Positions 48,526 through 56,618 are shown, numbered from the stretch's first letter. The stretch is DNA of 64,000 bases from Nocardiopsis ganjiahuensis DSM 45031 (GCF_000341085.1 NZ_ANBA01000011.1:1-64000), one strand, 5' to 3'. A program made the numbers and translations. Notes: a model not told the origin generated them from the letters alone.

Positions 48526-50544
48526 ATGGCTCGCAACGAGCTGGCGGTGCGCGACCGCAACAGCGCTGAGGTGGCGGTGCGGCGCGGCGCAACCTTCATG
48601 GACTACGTCCGCCCCTGGATGGCCGCCCCCGCCCTGATCCCGGCCGGGTTCCTCACCCACTGGATGTGGGGCGACCTCGGTTGGGGCACCGGGCTGGCCG
48701 CGGCCGCGATCGCGGCGGCCGGCGGGGTGGTCACCTATGCCGCCCACCACCTGACCACCGCCCGCACCTGGTACGCCCACCACATCTCCACCGCGATGAT
48801 CGGCGGTGCCACCGGCTGGTTGGCGCTGGCCACCGCGTTCGGCCCCGGACGCCCGCTGATGGACGCCCTGCTGATCGGTGGAGCCATGCTGGCCGCCACA
48901 GCGGACGTGCACCTGTGGGCACGCGGGCAGGGCAACGGCGAACCCTCTCGCAAGGGCGCGGGCCGGGTGCTGCCCACCTTCTCCGAGGTGGCCGAGATGC
49001 TGCACTTGAAGGACATCAAGGCCAAGCTGACCGCCGATACCGAGATGCAGCAGCGTCACTCCCTGACCTTGGAGAACGGCGAGACGGCGGAAGGTCTCCA
49101 GAACCGGAACAAGGAACTCGCGTCCGCCTACGGGGTGGCTCCCGGCGCGATCCGGGTGATCGAGGACCCCTCCCGCGCGGACCGCGCGGAGCTGGTCATC
49201 ACCAAGCAGGACGTCATGGGCCAGCTCATCCCCTGGGAAGGGCTGAGCGCCGCCGAGATCGGTGTCGGCATCGCGGACCGGCCGCTGCACTTGGGCACCT
49301 ACGAGGACGGGGAGCCCTTCCACAACCAGATCACCAACCGGCACAGCCTCACGGTTGGCATGGCGGGTGCGGGCAAGAGCGTGTACGGCAAGGTCAAGAT
49401 GGTTCAGATCGCCGCACGGCGCGACACGTTCACGCTCGCGATCGACCTCGCCAAGGGTCGTCAGACGCTAGGCCCCATCTCGGGTGCGATCGGGTGGCCC
49501 GCCTACAGCAAGAAGGACGCCAAGAGCCAGCTGGCCGCGATCAAGCGCGCGATCAAGGCCCGCGCGAACCACCTCGCCGACCAGGGGCACTCGCAGTGGG
49601 TGCCCGGGTGCGGGCTGACCTTCCTGCACATCCTGGTCGAAGAGGCCGCAGAGGTCGTGGACTTCGACGAGATCGTGGAAGTCGCGCGGGTCTCCCGCTC
49701 GGTCGGGATGCACCTGGACCTGTCCTTGCAGCGCGCGACCTGGGGCAACCTCGACACCGACACCCGCGCCAACCTCGGTGACGGCCTGTGCTTCGGGGTG
49801 CGTGACCACGCGGACGCCAGCTTCGTGCTCCCGGACTACGTGACCGAGGCCGGGTGCGACCCCTCCCGCTGGCGCAAGTCCAAGCCCGGCGCGGCCTACG
49901 CCGCGATCGAGCACACCGACCCCGACCGGCACGTGGTCGCGGTCAAGATGTTCGGCCCGCCCTCGACCGACCCGGCCGAAGAGAACAAGGTCTTGACCGC
50001 CGCCGCCGACTCGTTGCCGGACCAGGACACCAAGTTGGACCCCATCACCCGCGCTGCGTTCGGCTCCGAGTATGCGACCTACCTCGCGAACCGCACCAGC
50101 GGCGCTCCGGCCGCGACGGCCACCACCGACCGCCAGCAGGAGCAGGCCATGGCACCCGCACCGAGCGAGGACCAGGACCGCGAGGAGATCGACCCGGTGA
50201 CCTTCACCATCCCCGATGACGACCCGGACGTGACCGCTGACCTGGACACCGAACTCGCCCCGGTCGAGGGAGAGGACTTCGTGCTCCCGTCCCGGACCCG
50301 CAAGGGCACCCCGGCCAGCGCTGAGGAGGCCCGCGCGGCCCTGGACAGCCTGATGCAGGAGTGGGGCTCCGGGCACGAGTTCAAGGCCTTCGACCTCAAG
50401 ACCGCACTGGCGGACATGGGGGTGGAGCGCAAGAAGAGCTGGCTCTACAACCAGCTCCGCCGTCTGGAGTCCGAGGGCCGCCTGCGACACGAGGAGTCCG
50501 GCGACTGGACCGTGCTGGAGACCCGCGAACTGGTCAACGCCTAA
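48526..50544 (+). CDS. traB: FtsK/SpoIIIE-type conjugal DNA translocase (TraB)
   Basis: A 672-residue hexameric motor for double-stranded DNA transfer in actinomycete elements. Four membrane spans lie at about 33-130. The ATPase has Walker A GMAGAGKS at 278-285 and a Walker B-like FLHILVEEAAEVV near 364-376; the central LQNRNKELASAYGV region precedes it. The C-terminal winged helix (about 620-665: FDLKTALADMGVERKKSWLYNQLRRLESEGRL) is the DNA-recognition domain; in Streptomyces TraB it binds 8-bp repeats of the clt locus. A repeat array begins two bases after the stop. ATG at 48526 follows AGAAGGAG. Confidence 0.92.
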   Translation: MARNELAVRDRNSAEVAVRRGATFMDYVRPWMAAPALIPAGFLTHWMWGDLGWGTGLAAAAIAAAGGVVTYAAHHLTTARTWYAHHISTAMIGGATGWLALATAFGPGRPLMDALLIGGAMLAATADVHLWARGQGNGEPSRKGAGRVLPTFSEVAEMLHLKDIKAKLTADTEMQQRHSLTLENGETAEGLQNRNKELASAYGVAPGAIRVIEDPSRADRAELVITKQDVMGQLIPWEGLSAAEIGVGIADRPLHLGTYEDGEPFHNQITNRHSLTVGMAGAGKSVYGKVKMVQIAARRDTFTLAIDLAKGRQTLGPISGAIGWPAYSKKDAKSQLAAIKRAIKARANHLADQGHSQWVPGCGLTFLHILVEEAAEVVDFDEIVEVARVSRSVGMHLDLSLQRATWGNLDTDTRANLGDGLCFGVRDHADASFVLPDYVTEAGCDPSRWRKSKPGAAYAAIEHTDPDRHVVAVKMFGPPSTDPAEENKVLTAAADSLPDQDTKLDPITRAAFGSEYATYLANRTSGAPAATATTDRQQEQAMAPAPSEDQDREEIDPVTFTIPDDDPDVTADLDTELAPVEGEDFVLPSRTRKGTPASAEEARAALDSLMQEWGSGHEFKAFDLKTALADMGVERKKSWLYNQLRRLESEGRLRHEESGDWTVLETRELVNA

Positions 50545-50546
50545 GC

Positions 50547-50674
50547 GTCCAAACCGGCGTCCAGACCCTGTCCAGACCCTGTCCAAACCGGGTGTCCAGA
50601 CCCTGTCCAAGCCCGGTTTGGACACCCGCTGACCTGTAACACCACGCCGGGGCGTCCACAGCGGCGTCCACACC
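50547..50674. repeat. Array of GTCCARACC repeats after traB (candidate clt locus)
   Basis: Nine-base units GTCCA(A/G)(A/G)CC start at 50547, 50559, 50570, 50581, 50594 and 50605 (spacings 12, 11, 11, 13, 11), with an inverted copy GGTTTGGAC at 50615-50623. Two weaker units, GTCCACAGC (50654) and GTCCACACC (50666), are 12 bp apart. One unit per helical turn suits cooperative binding by a hexameric protein. TraB-recognition repeats are the first hypothesis, replication iterons the alternative. Confidence 0.75.
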
Positions 50675-50748
50675 GCGGCGACGGCCCCACCCTCAGCTTG
50701 CAGGCACCGGGTGGGGCCGTCTTCTCCCGAAACCGAGAGGACCCCAGT

Positions 50749-51081
50749 ATGACCACCCAGACCACCAGCCGAGAACTTCAGCACACCGCCGCCCGAGTGC
50801 TCGTTGACCTGCTCTCCTCAGACCTGCCCGAAGTGGACTGGACCCTGTGGGCGACTGGAGGCGTCACCGCCAGCTTCGTCCCGCCCCGTCTGGGCATCGA
50901 CCTGCTGGCGGGGCAGGCCACCTCGCACCAGGCTGTTCGGGACTGGGCCGCTTACCTGGGCACCGATGTGGAGCTGCGCTTCGGCACCACTCCCGACGCC
51001 CGCGCGATCGTGGACGGCATCGTCGTGCGGGTCTGGTGCGCCCCCAAGTTCCGGGACGACCTGAGCACCTCGGAGGGCTAG
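50749..51081 (+). CDS. Hypothetical AICE protein
   Basis: A 110-residue soluble protein (TTSRELQHTAARVLVDLLSSDLPEVDWTLWATGG ... GIDLLAGQATSHQAVRDWAAYLGTDVELRFGTTPDARAIVDGIVVRVWCAP) with an alternating alpha/beta pattern. Start ATG at 50749 after GAGAGGACC. Its TAG shares a base with the GTG of the initiator gene, so expression is coupled to replication. No family recognised. Confidence 0.65.
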   Translation: MTTQTTSRELQHTAARVLVDLLSSDLPEVDWTLWATGGVTASFVPPRLGIDLLAGQATSHQAVRDWAAYLGTDVELRFGTTPDARAIVDGIVVRVWCAPKFRDDLSTSEG

Positions 51082-51926
51082 TGGCACCGGCCGACCCGAG
51101 CACGACGCGCGGACAGTGGCTGCGCTACGTCTACGCCACCAGCCGCGTACCCGACAGCGTGCGCGTGCTGCTGCTCGTGCTCGCGGAGCACATGGGCAAC
51201 GACGGCCGTGTCGAGGTCAGCCGAGACGACCTCGCGGTCCTGCTCTCCCGAGCCCCGCAACGCATCTCCGGGCGCTACTCGCAGGCGATCGAAGCAGGGC
51301 TTCTCCAGCAGGTTCGTCGGGGTACCCGCGGTGCCAAGTCCGTGTTCCAGGCGGTCCTTCCCGAGGGCGAGTCCATCACCCCCGTGGGTGACACGTTTCC
51401 GGGGAAACGGGTGTCGGTCCCAAGTCCCGTTTCCGGGGAAACCGATCACCCCCGGGGAGGACATGTTTCCGAGGAAACGGATCACCCCCAGGGGAGACCA
51501 AGCGCCCCTGCTTCGTCGCCCCCGGGGGTGATGAAGAGCGAGGCCCCTATAAGAGAAGGTTCGCGCGACCAGCCGTCACAGGACACACCGACGGCCCCCG
51601 CGACACAGCCCGACGCACCGGCACACACCGGCCACAAACGCGTCAACGCGCTCGCCACCGTCTACCACCGCGCCACCAACGGCATGGGCGACTGGAACAA
51701 GACCCGCGCGGTCGTCAAGAAGGCCCTGACCAACGGCTACTCCGACGACGACATCACACGCGGGCTCGAACACGTCGCCGCTGAAGGCCGCTTCGCCCTG
51801 ACCGCCGACACCCTGCGCATCGCGATCAACCGCACCCGACCCCGACCTCAACTCCGGGTCGTAGGCGGCCACACCCCGTACCGGAACCCCGACGACTACG
51901 GCGACAACCCCGACCCCTGGTCCTGA
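51081..51926 (+). CDS. Winged-helix replication initiator-like protein with internal iterons
   Basis: A 281-residue protein with three parts. The N-terminal winged helix (about 8-90) contains PDSVRVLLLVLAEHMGNDGRVEVSRDDLAVLLSRAPQRISGRYSQAIEAGLLQQV. The middle (about 97-175) is low-complexity with repeats SGETDHPRGG / SEETDHPQG, and the C-terminal part (about 185-255) is helical (NALATVYHRATNGMGDWNKTRAVVKKAL), in DnaD/phage-replisome style. The coding DNA of the linker holds palindromic iterons (51374-51536), as ori-lambda does within gene O. The next gene is a DnaC/IstB-type loader. Origin recognition followed by helicase loading is therefore likely. Confidence 0.75.
   Translation: MAPADPSTTRGQWLRYVYATSRVPDSVRVLLLVLAEHMGNDGRVEVSRDDLAVLLSRAPQRISGRYSQAIEAGLLQQVRRGTRGAKSVFQAVLPEGESITPVGDTFPGKRVSVPSPVSGETDHPRGGHVSEETDHPQGRPSAPASSPPGVMKSEAPIREGSRDQPSQDTPTAPATQPDAPAHTGHKRVNALATVYHRATNGMGDWNKTRAVVKKALTNGYSDDDITRGLEHVAAEGRFALTADTLRIAINRTRPRPQLRVVGGHTPYRNPDDYGDNPDPWS
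51374..51536. repeat. Iteron cluster inside the initiator gene (candidate origin)
   Basis: GTTTCCGGGGAAAC occurs at 51395-51408 and 51429-51442 and as GTTTCCGAGGAAAC at 51465-51478 (34- and 36-bp periodicity). Between and around them GATCACCCCC follows at 51444 and 51480, with a related CATCACCCCC at 51374 and an inverted CCCCCGGGGGTGAT near 51520. Each unit is a palindrome. Candidate replication origin or initiator-binding region. Confidence 0.7.
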
Positions 51927-51936
51927 GAGGAAGCGC

Positions 51937-52629
51937 ATGCACACCACGGCCGACACCCAGTTCCTCGCCCGGCTCGCACGCATCACCCGCGAGAAGGGCT
52001 TCGACACCACTCCCGGCCCTGTGGACGACGCCCCCGACCCCGAACTCCCCGGACACCCCACCTACCACCACAGGCAGCGCGTCAACGCCGCCCTGACCAA
52101 GTTCGAGAGAGTCGCGCCGCCCCGGTACCTGACCGCCGCCACCGAGCACCCCACGGTGTGCGACTGGGCCGACCGGGTCGCCGCTGACGTCACGCAGGCG
52201 CCGTCCCTCATGCTCTGGGGCGGCACCGGTACCGGCAAGACCCACGCGGCGTTCGGAGCGGTGCGCAGGATCGCCCTGACCGGCCCGGCGCGGTTCGGGT
52301 TTCTGGCCACCACGTTCCCGGACCTGTACGCCGCGCTCCGCCCCGGCGCGGGCAGCGACGAAGAACGCGAACGCCTCATGCGGCGCGTGCTGAGCGTGCC
52401 CGTGCTGCTCCTGGACGACCTGGGCACTACGAAGTCCTCGTTGTGGACTGAGGAGACCACCTACCGGATCGTCAACCACCGCTACAACCGCATGCTCCCG
52501 GTGATCATCACCAGCAACGAGCCGCCCGCCGCCCTCCCCGAGCTGCTGGGCGACCGGATCGCGTCCCGGCTGATCGAGATGACGACCCGAGTCGAGATGA
52601 CCGGCGCGGACCGGCGGCTCACCCGATGA
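51937..52629 (+). CDS. DnaC/IstB-like ATP-binding helicase loader
   Basis: A 230-residue AAA+ protein: Walker A LWGGTGTGKTHAAFG (residues 95-102), Walker B VPVLLLDDLGTTKSS (Asp160/161), and sensor LPVIITSNEPP with C-terminal GDRIASRLIEM arginine-finger region. This is the DnaC/IstB family; next to a winged-helix initiator it most likely loads the host replicative helicase at the element's origin. ATG at 51937 follows GAGAGGAAGCGC. Its stop overlaps the next start (ATGA). Confidence 0.9.
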   Translation: MHTTADTQFLARLARITREKGFDTTPGPVDDAPDPELPGHPTYHHRQRVNAALTKFERVAPPRYLTAATEHPTVCDWADRVAADVTQAPSLMLWGGTGTGKTHAAFGAVRRIALTGPARFGFLATTFPDLYAALRPGAGSDEERERLMRRVLSVPVLLLDDLGTTKSSLWTEETTYRIVNHRYNRMLPVIITSNEPPAALPELLGDRIASRLIEMTTRVEMTGADRRLTR

Positions 52630-52976
52630 GCCCCGCTGCCCGCACCCATGAAGACGGCCCCGGCCTGTACCGCCAAGCACCGCCGGAGCCGCGCCCCCGA
52701 CCCCGTGAGAGGCAAGGAGCACTTCCCATCATGACCGACCGAACCAAGACGCGCCCGGGACGACCGGCGAAGACCCTCACCATCCCCCAGCAGCGCTCCC
52801 GGGGGTGGCTGACCGTGGACGAGTTCTGCGGGGAGCTGATGATCAGCCGCGACACCTTCTACGACTGGCGCAAGAAGGGCCGTGCCCCCAAGTGCGCGAA
52901 GCTCCCCAACGGGTCCCTGCGCATCCGCCGGTCCGAGTTCGAGAAGTTCATGACCACCGCTGAGGACAAGGCCTGA
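52626..52976 (+). CDS. xis: Excisionase-like helix-turn-helix protein
   Basis: A 116-residue reading whose core (residues 60-112: GWLTVDEFCGELMISRDTFYDWRKKGRAPKCAKLPNGSLRIRRSEFEKFM) is the MerR-like winged helix of AlpA/Xis recombination directionality factors. The ATG at 52626 overlaps the loader stop; an internal ATG at 52731 (MTDRTKTRPGRP), preceded by AAGGAG, would give an 81-residue protein more typical of Xis and may be the true start. It is coupled to the integrase (TGATG). It should bend DNA at attL/attR and switch the integrase to excision. Confidence 0.85.
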   Translation: MSPAARTHEDGPGLYRQAPPEPRPRPRERQGALPIMTDRTKTRPGRPAKTLTIPQQRSRGWLTVDEFCGELMISRDTFYDWRKKGRAPKCAKLPNGSLRIRRSEFEKFMTTAEDKA

Positions 52977-54415
52977 TGATCGACCCCGACGACCTGAGCT
53001 ACAAGGCCTCCGTGTGGAAGGTGACCGTCTACAAGGGCACCCGGGGCGCGACCTACCGCGTGCGCTGGAAGGTCGGCACCGAGGAGTTCAAGGAGCCGTT
53101 CAAGAAGCGGGCACAGGCCGACGCCTTCCGTTCCCAGCTCGTGCAGTCGCAGAGCCGGGGCGAAGCGTTCAGCCTGTCCAAGGGACTCCCGGTGAGCATG
53201 CTCCGCGAGGAGCGGCCGGAGGTGTCCTGGTACGACTTCGCCGTCTCCTACGTGGATCACAAGTGGCCGGACATCTCCGCCAAGCACCGGGGGAACATCG
53301 CGTTCGCCCTGATGATGGCGACTACCGCGCTGTTCACCACCGAGCGGGGTATGCCGGCACCGGCGCTGCTCCGGGCCGCGCTACGGCGCTGGGCCTACAG
53401 CAAGACCTACCGCGCGGCCGAACGCCCGCGGGAAGTCGACGACGCGCTGCGCTGGGTCGCCCGGCACACCCGCCCGGTCGGGGATCTGGCCGACCCGAAG
53501 GTCGCGGAAGCCGCTATTCGCGCGGCTACGCGCGATCTGGAGGGACGCAAGCTCGTGATCGGTTCCCAGCGGCGCAACCACGGCATCCTCAAGGCCGCGC
53601 TGGCCTACGCGGTGAGTGAAGGGCTGCTCGAACGGAACCCCATCGGGGACCTGGAAGCCACGTCTTCCCGCTCGATCCACCAGGTCGACCGGCGGTGCGT
53701 GGTCAACCCCGAACAGGCCCGGAACCTCCTCGACAACGTCCGCGAGTACGGCTACGAGGAGACCGAACGGCGCCGGGGCATGAAGTCCGGTCCCCGCCTG
53801 GTCGCCTTCTTCGGAGCGATGTACTACGCGGCGCTGCGCCCCGAGGAGGCGGTGAACCTGCGCAAGCACAACCTGTCCCTGCCCGCTCCCCGCACCGACA
53901 CGACCGGAGCCACGGTCTACGACTGGGACGAGATCTACGTGGAGGAGGTCACCCCGGACGCCCGCCCCGAGTTCACCGACGATGGCACGAGCCGGGACAC
54001 CCGGCGCGGCCCGAAACAGCGCGAGGCCGGAGAGGTCCGGCCGGTCCCCTGCTCCCCCGAGTTGACCCAGCTGTTCTGGGAGCACCTGGAGGAGTTCGGC
54101 ACCGACCCCGAAGGAAGGCTGTTCACCGGAGTACGCGGCGGACCGCTGGCAACGATCACCTACCGGCGTGCGTGGGCGTGGACCCGCGGTGCGGTCCTGA
54201 GCGAGGCTGAGGCGCGCTCTCCGCTCGCGAGGCGCCCCTACGACCTCAGGCACACCTGCGTGTCCACGTGGCTCAACGCGGGCGTCTCGGAGACGCTCGT
54301 GGCCCAGTGGGCCGGGCACAGCGTGGCAGTGCTCAAGAAGATCTACGCGAAGTGTCTCGTCGGAGAGGAGGACCGCGCCAAGCGCCAGATCGAGGAGGCC
54401 CTACGCCGCTCCTGA
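52976..54415 (+). CDS. int: Tyrosine site-specific integrase
   Basis: A 479-residue recombinase. The N-terminal arm-binding region (TYRVRWKVGTEEFKEPFKKRAQADAF), the SAM-like core-binding domain (about 83-215), and the catalytic domain (about 240-475) are complete. Catalytic residues: Arg288 (YYAALRPEEAVNL), His/Tyr-x-x-Arg as Y422-D-L-R425-H, His448 (WAGHS) and nucleophile Tyr457 (KKIYAK). It lies 127 bases from attR in tRNA-Phe, as expected for an enzyme recombining the 44-bp repeats. Start overlaps the excisionase stop (TGATG). Terminator at 54490-54523. Confidence 0.95.
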   Translation: MIDPDDLSYKASVWKVTVYKGTRGATYRVRWKVGTEEFKEPFKKRAQADAFRSQLVQSQSRGEAFSLSKGLPVSMLREERPEVSWYDFAVSYVDHKWPDISAKHRGNIAFALMMATTALFTTERGMPAPALLRAALRRWAYSKTYRAAERPREVDDALRWVARHTRPVGDLADPKVAEAAIRAATRDLEGRKLVIGSQRRNHGILKAALAYAVSEGLLERNPIGDLEATSSRSIHQVDRRCVVNPEQARNLLDNVREYGYEETERRRGMKSGPRLVAFFGAMYYAALRPEEAVNLRKHNLSLPAPRTDTTGATVYDWDEIYVEEVTPDARPEFTDDGTSRDTRRGPKQREAGEVRPVPCSPELTQLFWEHLEEFGTDPEGRLFTGVRGGPLATITYRRAWAWTRGAVLSEAEARSPLARRPYDLRHTCVSTWLNAGVSETLVAQWAGHSVAVLKKIYAKCLVGEEDRAKRQIEEALRRS

Positions 54416-54489
54416 ACGTGGACGCGCATTGGCCGTAGGCACCCACCGAAGCCCACCACCGGTCACCGACAACCACCGACGCACGAAAA

Positions 54490-54523
54490 GGCCCCGCCAC
54501 CTGTTTTCGCAGGTGGCGGGGCC
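54490..54523. terminator. Terminator between int and tRNA-Phe (element-borne)
   Basis: Perfect 14-bp arms GGCCCCGCCACCTG (54490-54503) and CAGGTGGCGGGGCC (54510-54523), loop TTTTCG, with a T-run on one strand and an A-run on the other. It can terminate both int (rightward) and tRNA-Phe (leftward). Confidence 0.9.
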
Positions 54524-54542
54524 TTTTTGCATGTCTGTGTGT

Positions 54543-54586
54543 TGTGGCTAGGGGCGGGGTCGAACCGCCGACCTTCCGCTTTTCAG
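54543..54586. repeat. Right attachment site within tRNA-Phe
   Basis: Forty-four bp identical to 41889-41932. It restores the 3' part of tRNA-Phe from the anticodon loop to just past the discriminator base, so the tRNA stays functional after insertion. Confidence 0.9.
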
Positions 54587-54618
54587 GCGGACGCTCGTAC
54601 CAACTGAGCTACCTAGCC
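54545..54618 (-). tRNA. tRNA-Phe (GAA), integration target
   Basis: A 74-base tRNA: acceptor GGCTAGG/CCTAGCC, D-arm GCTC/GAGC, anticodon stem TCCGC/GCGGA with loop CTGAAAA (anticodon GAA), T-arm GGCGG/CCGCC, discriminator A, CCA not encoded. The 3' 42 bases come from the element copy of the att repeat. Confidence 0.96.
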
Positions 54619-54646
54619 GCGGCGCCGATTTCCTCGGCGACGCTTG

Positions 54647-54721
54647 CGGTCCTGACGGGATTTGAACCCGCGGCCTCCACCTTGACAGGGTGGCGAGCAC
54701 TCCTAACTGCTCCACAGGACC
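54647..54721 (-). tRNA. tRNA-Asp (GTC), second copy
   Basis: Identical over all 75 bases to the tRNA-Asp at 26587-26661 (loop CTGTCAA). It lies 28 bases upstream of tRNA-Phe, in a Glu-Asp-Phe tRNA cluster likely transcribed together leftward. Confidence 0.96.
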
Positions 54722-54811
54722 TTGTTCAGTTGTCACATCCGGCCGTACTGGCCCGGTGTGTGGCTGCGGTTCTCATTCTGCCAGATGTCCGACAGTGCTC
54801 TGACCGCTTCG

Positions 54812-54884
54812 TACCCCCAACGGGATTCGAACCCGCGCTACCGCCTTGAAAGGGCGGCGTCCTGGGCCGCTAGACGATGGGGGC
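54812..54884 (-). tRNA. tRNA-Glu (TTC)
   Basis: A 73-base tRNA with acceptor GCCCCCA/TGGGGGT (G1:U72 wobble), anticodon stem CCGCC/GGCGG with loop CTTTCAA (anticodon TTC) and T-arm GCGGG/CCCGT. First of the leftward Glu-Asp-Phe cluster. Confidence 0.95.
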
Positions 54885-54980
54885 CCGTGTAGACAGCCTA
54901 AGCATAGGGGAGATTCCCACCAACACCAAAGTGATTGCCCGAGCCGGTCCGAACCTTCATGACCTGCGGCGGCACGAGGG

Positions 54981-56525
54981 CTACGACGCGTCCTCCGTGG
55001 GGCTCGGATCCGCGTCCTCGTCCTCCTCGTCCTCGACCGGTTCGCCGACCTGACGCTCAGGATCCTCTTCGATATGCCGTTCGACCTGCGCGGACGTGAG
55101 ACCGATGCCACCGAGGTCGATGTCGTCACGGGCCTGGAGACGGCCGGTTTCGGCGTCGAAGTAGAGAACCGACGCCTGGTAGGGAGTCGGTCGGCCGGAA
55201 CCGTGATCCAGCCCACGTAGTCCGGCGCCGCCGGTGGACCCCTGGATGAGGAACCTGGTGCCCAGATCGGTGAGTTCGGTGGAGCGCAGGTGCTCGTTCC
55301 CGGCCAGGACCAGCGGGACCACACCGTCGAACGGCTGCGCCTGGCCGCGCGTGTGCAGGATCGCGACGTCCACCTCGTCGCTGCCGCCCGCGACCGAGGC
55401 CGCCTGCTCCTCGCCCAGAGCGGCCACACCCGCCGCGTCGGGGTTGAGCCGGGTGGCGTCCGGGGTGAACCGGGGGTCCCCCGCCCCGTAGAAGGTCAGT
55501 CCCCCGACCTCCTCGACGCCCCCGTCCAGGACCACGGCGTTGGGCTGGGCCTCCACCGCGCGCTGGGTACCCATGGAGTCGTGCTGCCCGCGCACCCACA
55601 CGTAGGGCACGTCCAGCTTGCCGATCTCGTCGGCGAAGACGTCCTCCGCCGCACTGCCGCGGTCGGTCAGGTCACCGGAGTCCACGATCACGTCCACCCC
55701 GTACTGCTCCTGCAGGGTGCTGATGATGCTCCACGAGGCCGGGTTGAGCTGGATGTCGGACACGTGCAGCACCCGGATGACCGACTCGTCCTCGTCGTAG
55801 ACCGGCAGCGAGGAGGTGGCCTCGTAGAGCATCGACACGTTGCCGACCAGCCCGGCGAGCTGCTCCTGGTACTCACTGAACCGGCTGACCACGTCGTCGG
55901 CGCTGCCCACCACCTGGGGGGCGCCCGCGATGAGACCGGTGTAGCGCGGTTCGGCGATGGCGCTCGGGTTGAAGGTGAGGCCCGCCAGGCCGCCGAAACC
56001 CACCAGGACGGCCAGCGAGGTGACCCCGCTCGCCAACGCGCGCCAACCGCTGCGGAACAGCAGGAGGCCCATCACGGCCGCGCCCGCGGTCGCCGCGAGC
56101 ACGGAGCGCAGCAGGAGGGCGATCACGCCGCTGGTGAGGTCCGAGCCGATGCCCGCGGCCATCCGGTTGATGGCGTCGGGGTCGGCGAACATCTCCTCGG
56201 CCGCGGCGAGCCGGATCTCGGTGATGGTCGCCTCGAGCTTCAGGGGCGCCGCATGGGTGTCGAAGGCCAGCTGGCCCAGGGGGGCGACATTGACGACGGT
56301 CTCGCCGTGCCACTGGGGGCTCAGGGAGAAGGTGACGTCGGCCGGACCGATCGGTGTGACCACCTGACCGCCGAGGGCCAGTCCCAGCCAACCCCCGACC
56401 AACCCCGCGACGACGACGCAGCTCCAACGCCACAGACGCCCGGCACGCCATCGGCGGAGGGCCTCCCGGGACCGTTCGAGGGCCCCCCGAAAGTCGTAAG
56501 CGCGAATCTCTCCCCAAGACAACAC
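54981..56525 (-). CDS. Membrane-anchored metallophosphoesterase
   Basis: A protein of about 514 residues. An N-terminal span (WRWSCVVVAGLVGGWLGLALGG), an outside loop of about 90 residues and further spans (VIALLLRSVLAATAGAAVMGLLLF, ALASGVTSLAVLVGFGGLAGLTF) precede a calcineurin-like phosphoesterase domain: VLHVSDIQLNP (D-x-Q/H), VDSGDLTDRGS (GD motif), VWVRGQHDSMGT (GNHD variant with Gln) and VAILHTRGQAQPF. Binuclear metal residues are mostly kept, so activity is plausible outside the membrane. C-terminus is very acidic. The start is the GTG at 56525 (ribosome site weak), divergent from the metallopeptidase. Confidence 0.85.
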   Translation of the reverse strand: MLSWGEIRAYDFRGALERSREALRRWRAGRLWRWSCVVVAGLVGGWLGLALGGQVVTPIGPADVTFSLSPQWHGETVVNVAPLGQLAFDTHAAPLKLEATITEIRLAAAEEMFADPDAINRMAAGIGSDLTSGVIALLLRSVLAATAGAAVMGLLLFRSGWRALASGVTSLAVLVGFGGLAGLTFNPSAIAEPRYTGLIAGAPQVVGSADDVVSRFSEYQEQLAGLVGNVSMLYEATSSLPVYDEDESVIRVLHVSDIQLNPASWSIISTLQEQYGVDVIVDSGDLTDRGSAAEDVFADEIGKLDVPYVWVRGQHDSMGTQRAVEAQPNAVVLDGGVEEVGGLTFYGAGDPRFTPDATRLNPDAAGVAALGEEQAASVAGGSDEVDVAILHTRGQAQPFDGVVPLVLAGNEHLRSTELTDLGTRFLIQGSTGGAGLRGLDHGSGRPTPYQASVLYFDAETGRLQARDDIDLGGIGLTSAQVERHIEEDPERQVGEPVEDEEDEDADPSPTEDAS

Positions 56526-56618
56526 ACCCCCATCATGCCGTTGACGGAAGCTGTTCCCAATATTTCCTCCCCTCCAGAGTGTTATGTCTCTTCCTTGCCG
56601 CTCCGGGAAGGCAGCACA

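Larger units (their letters stand above)
41889..54586. mobile_element. Integrative and conjugative element (AICE type) in tRNA-Phe
   Basis: A 12.7 kb element bounded by 44-bp direct repeats of tRNA-Phe. Contents from the integrase end leftward: tyrosine integrase and excisionase beside attR, DnaC-like loader, winged-helix initiator with internal iterons, small ORF, FtsK-type translocase with adjacent repeat array, seven small transfer-type genes, GntR regulator, purC, a small gene and an AT-rich PIN-like gene at the left end. Transfer genes point right and the GntR/purC unit left, as in pSAM2-like AICEs with KorSA-type control. All core modules look intact, so the element may be mobile. It lacks a type IV secretion system; TraB-type double-stranded DNA transfer is expected. 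Confidence 0.9.

Noticed and set aside
50547-50674. Possible CRISPR array
   Set aside because: Units are 9 bp at 11-13 bp spacing with no spacer-sized unique sequence and no cas genes; fits protein-binding repeats.
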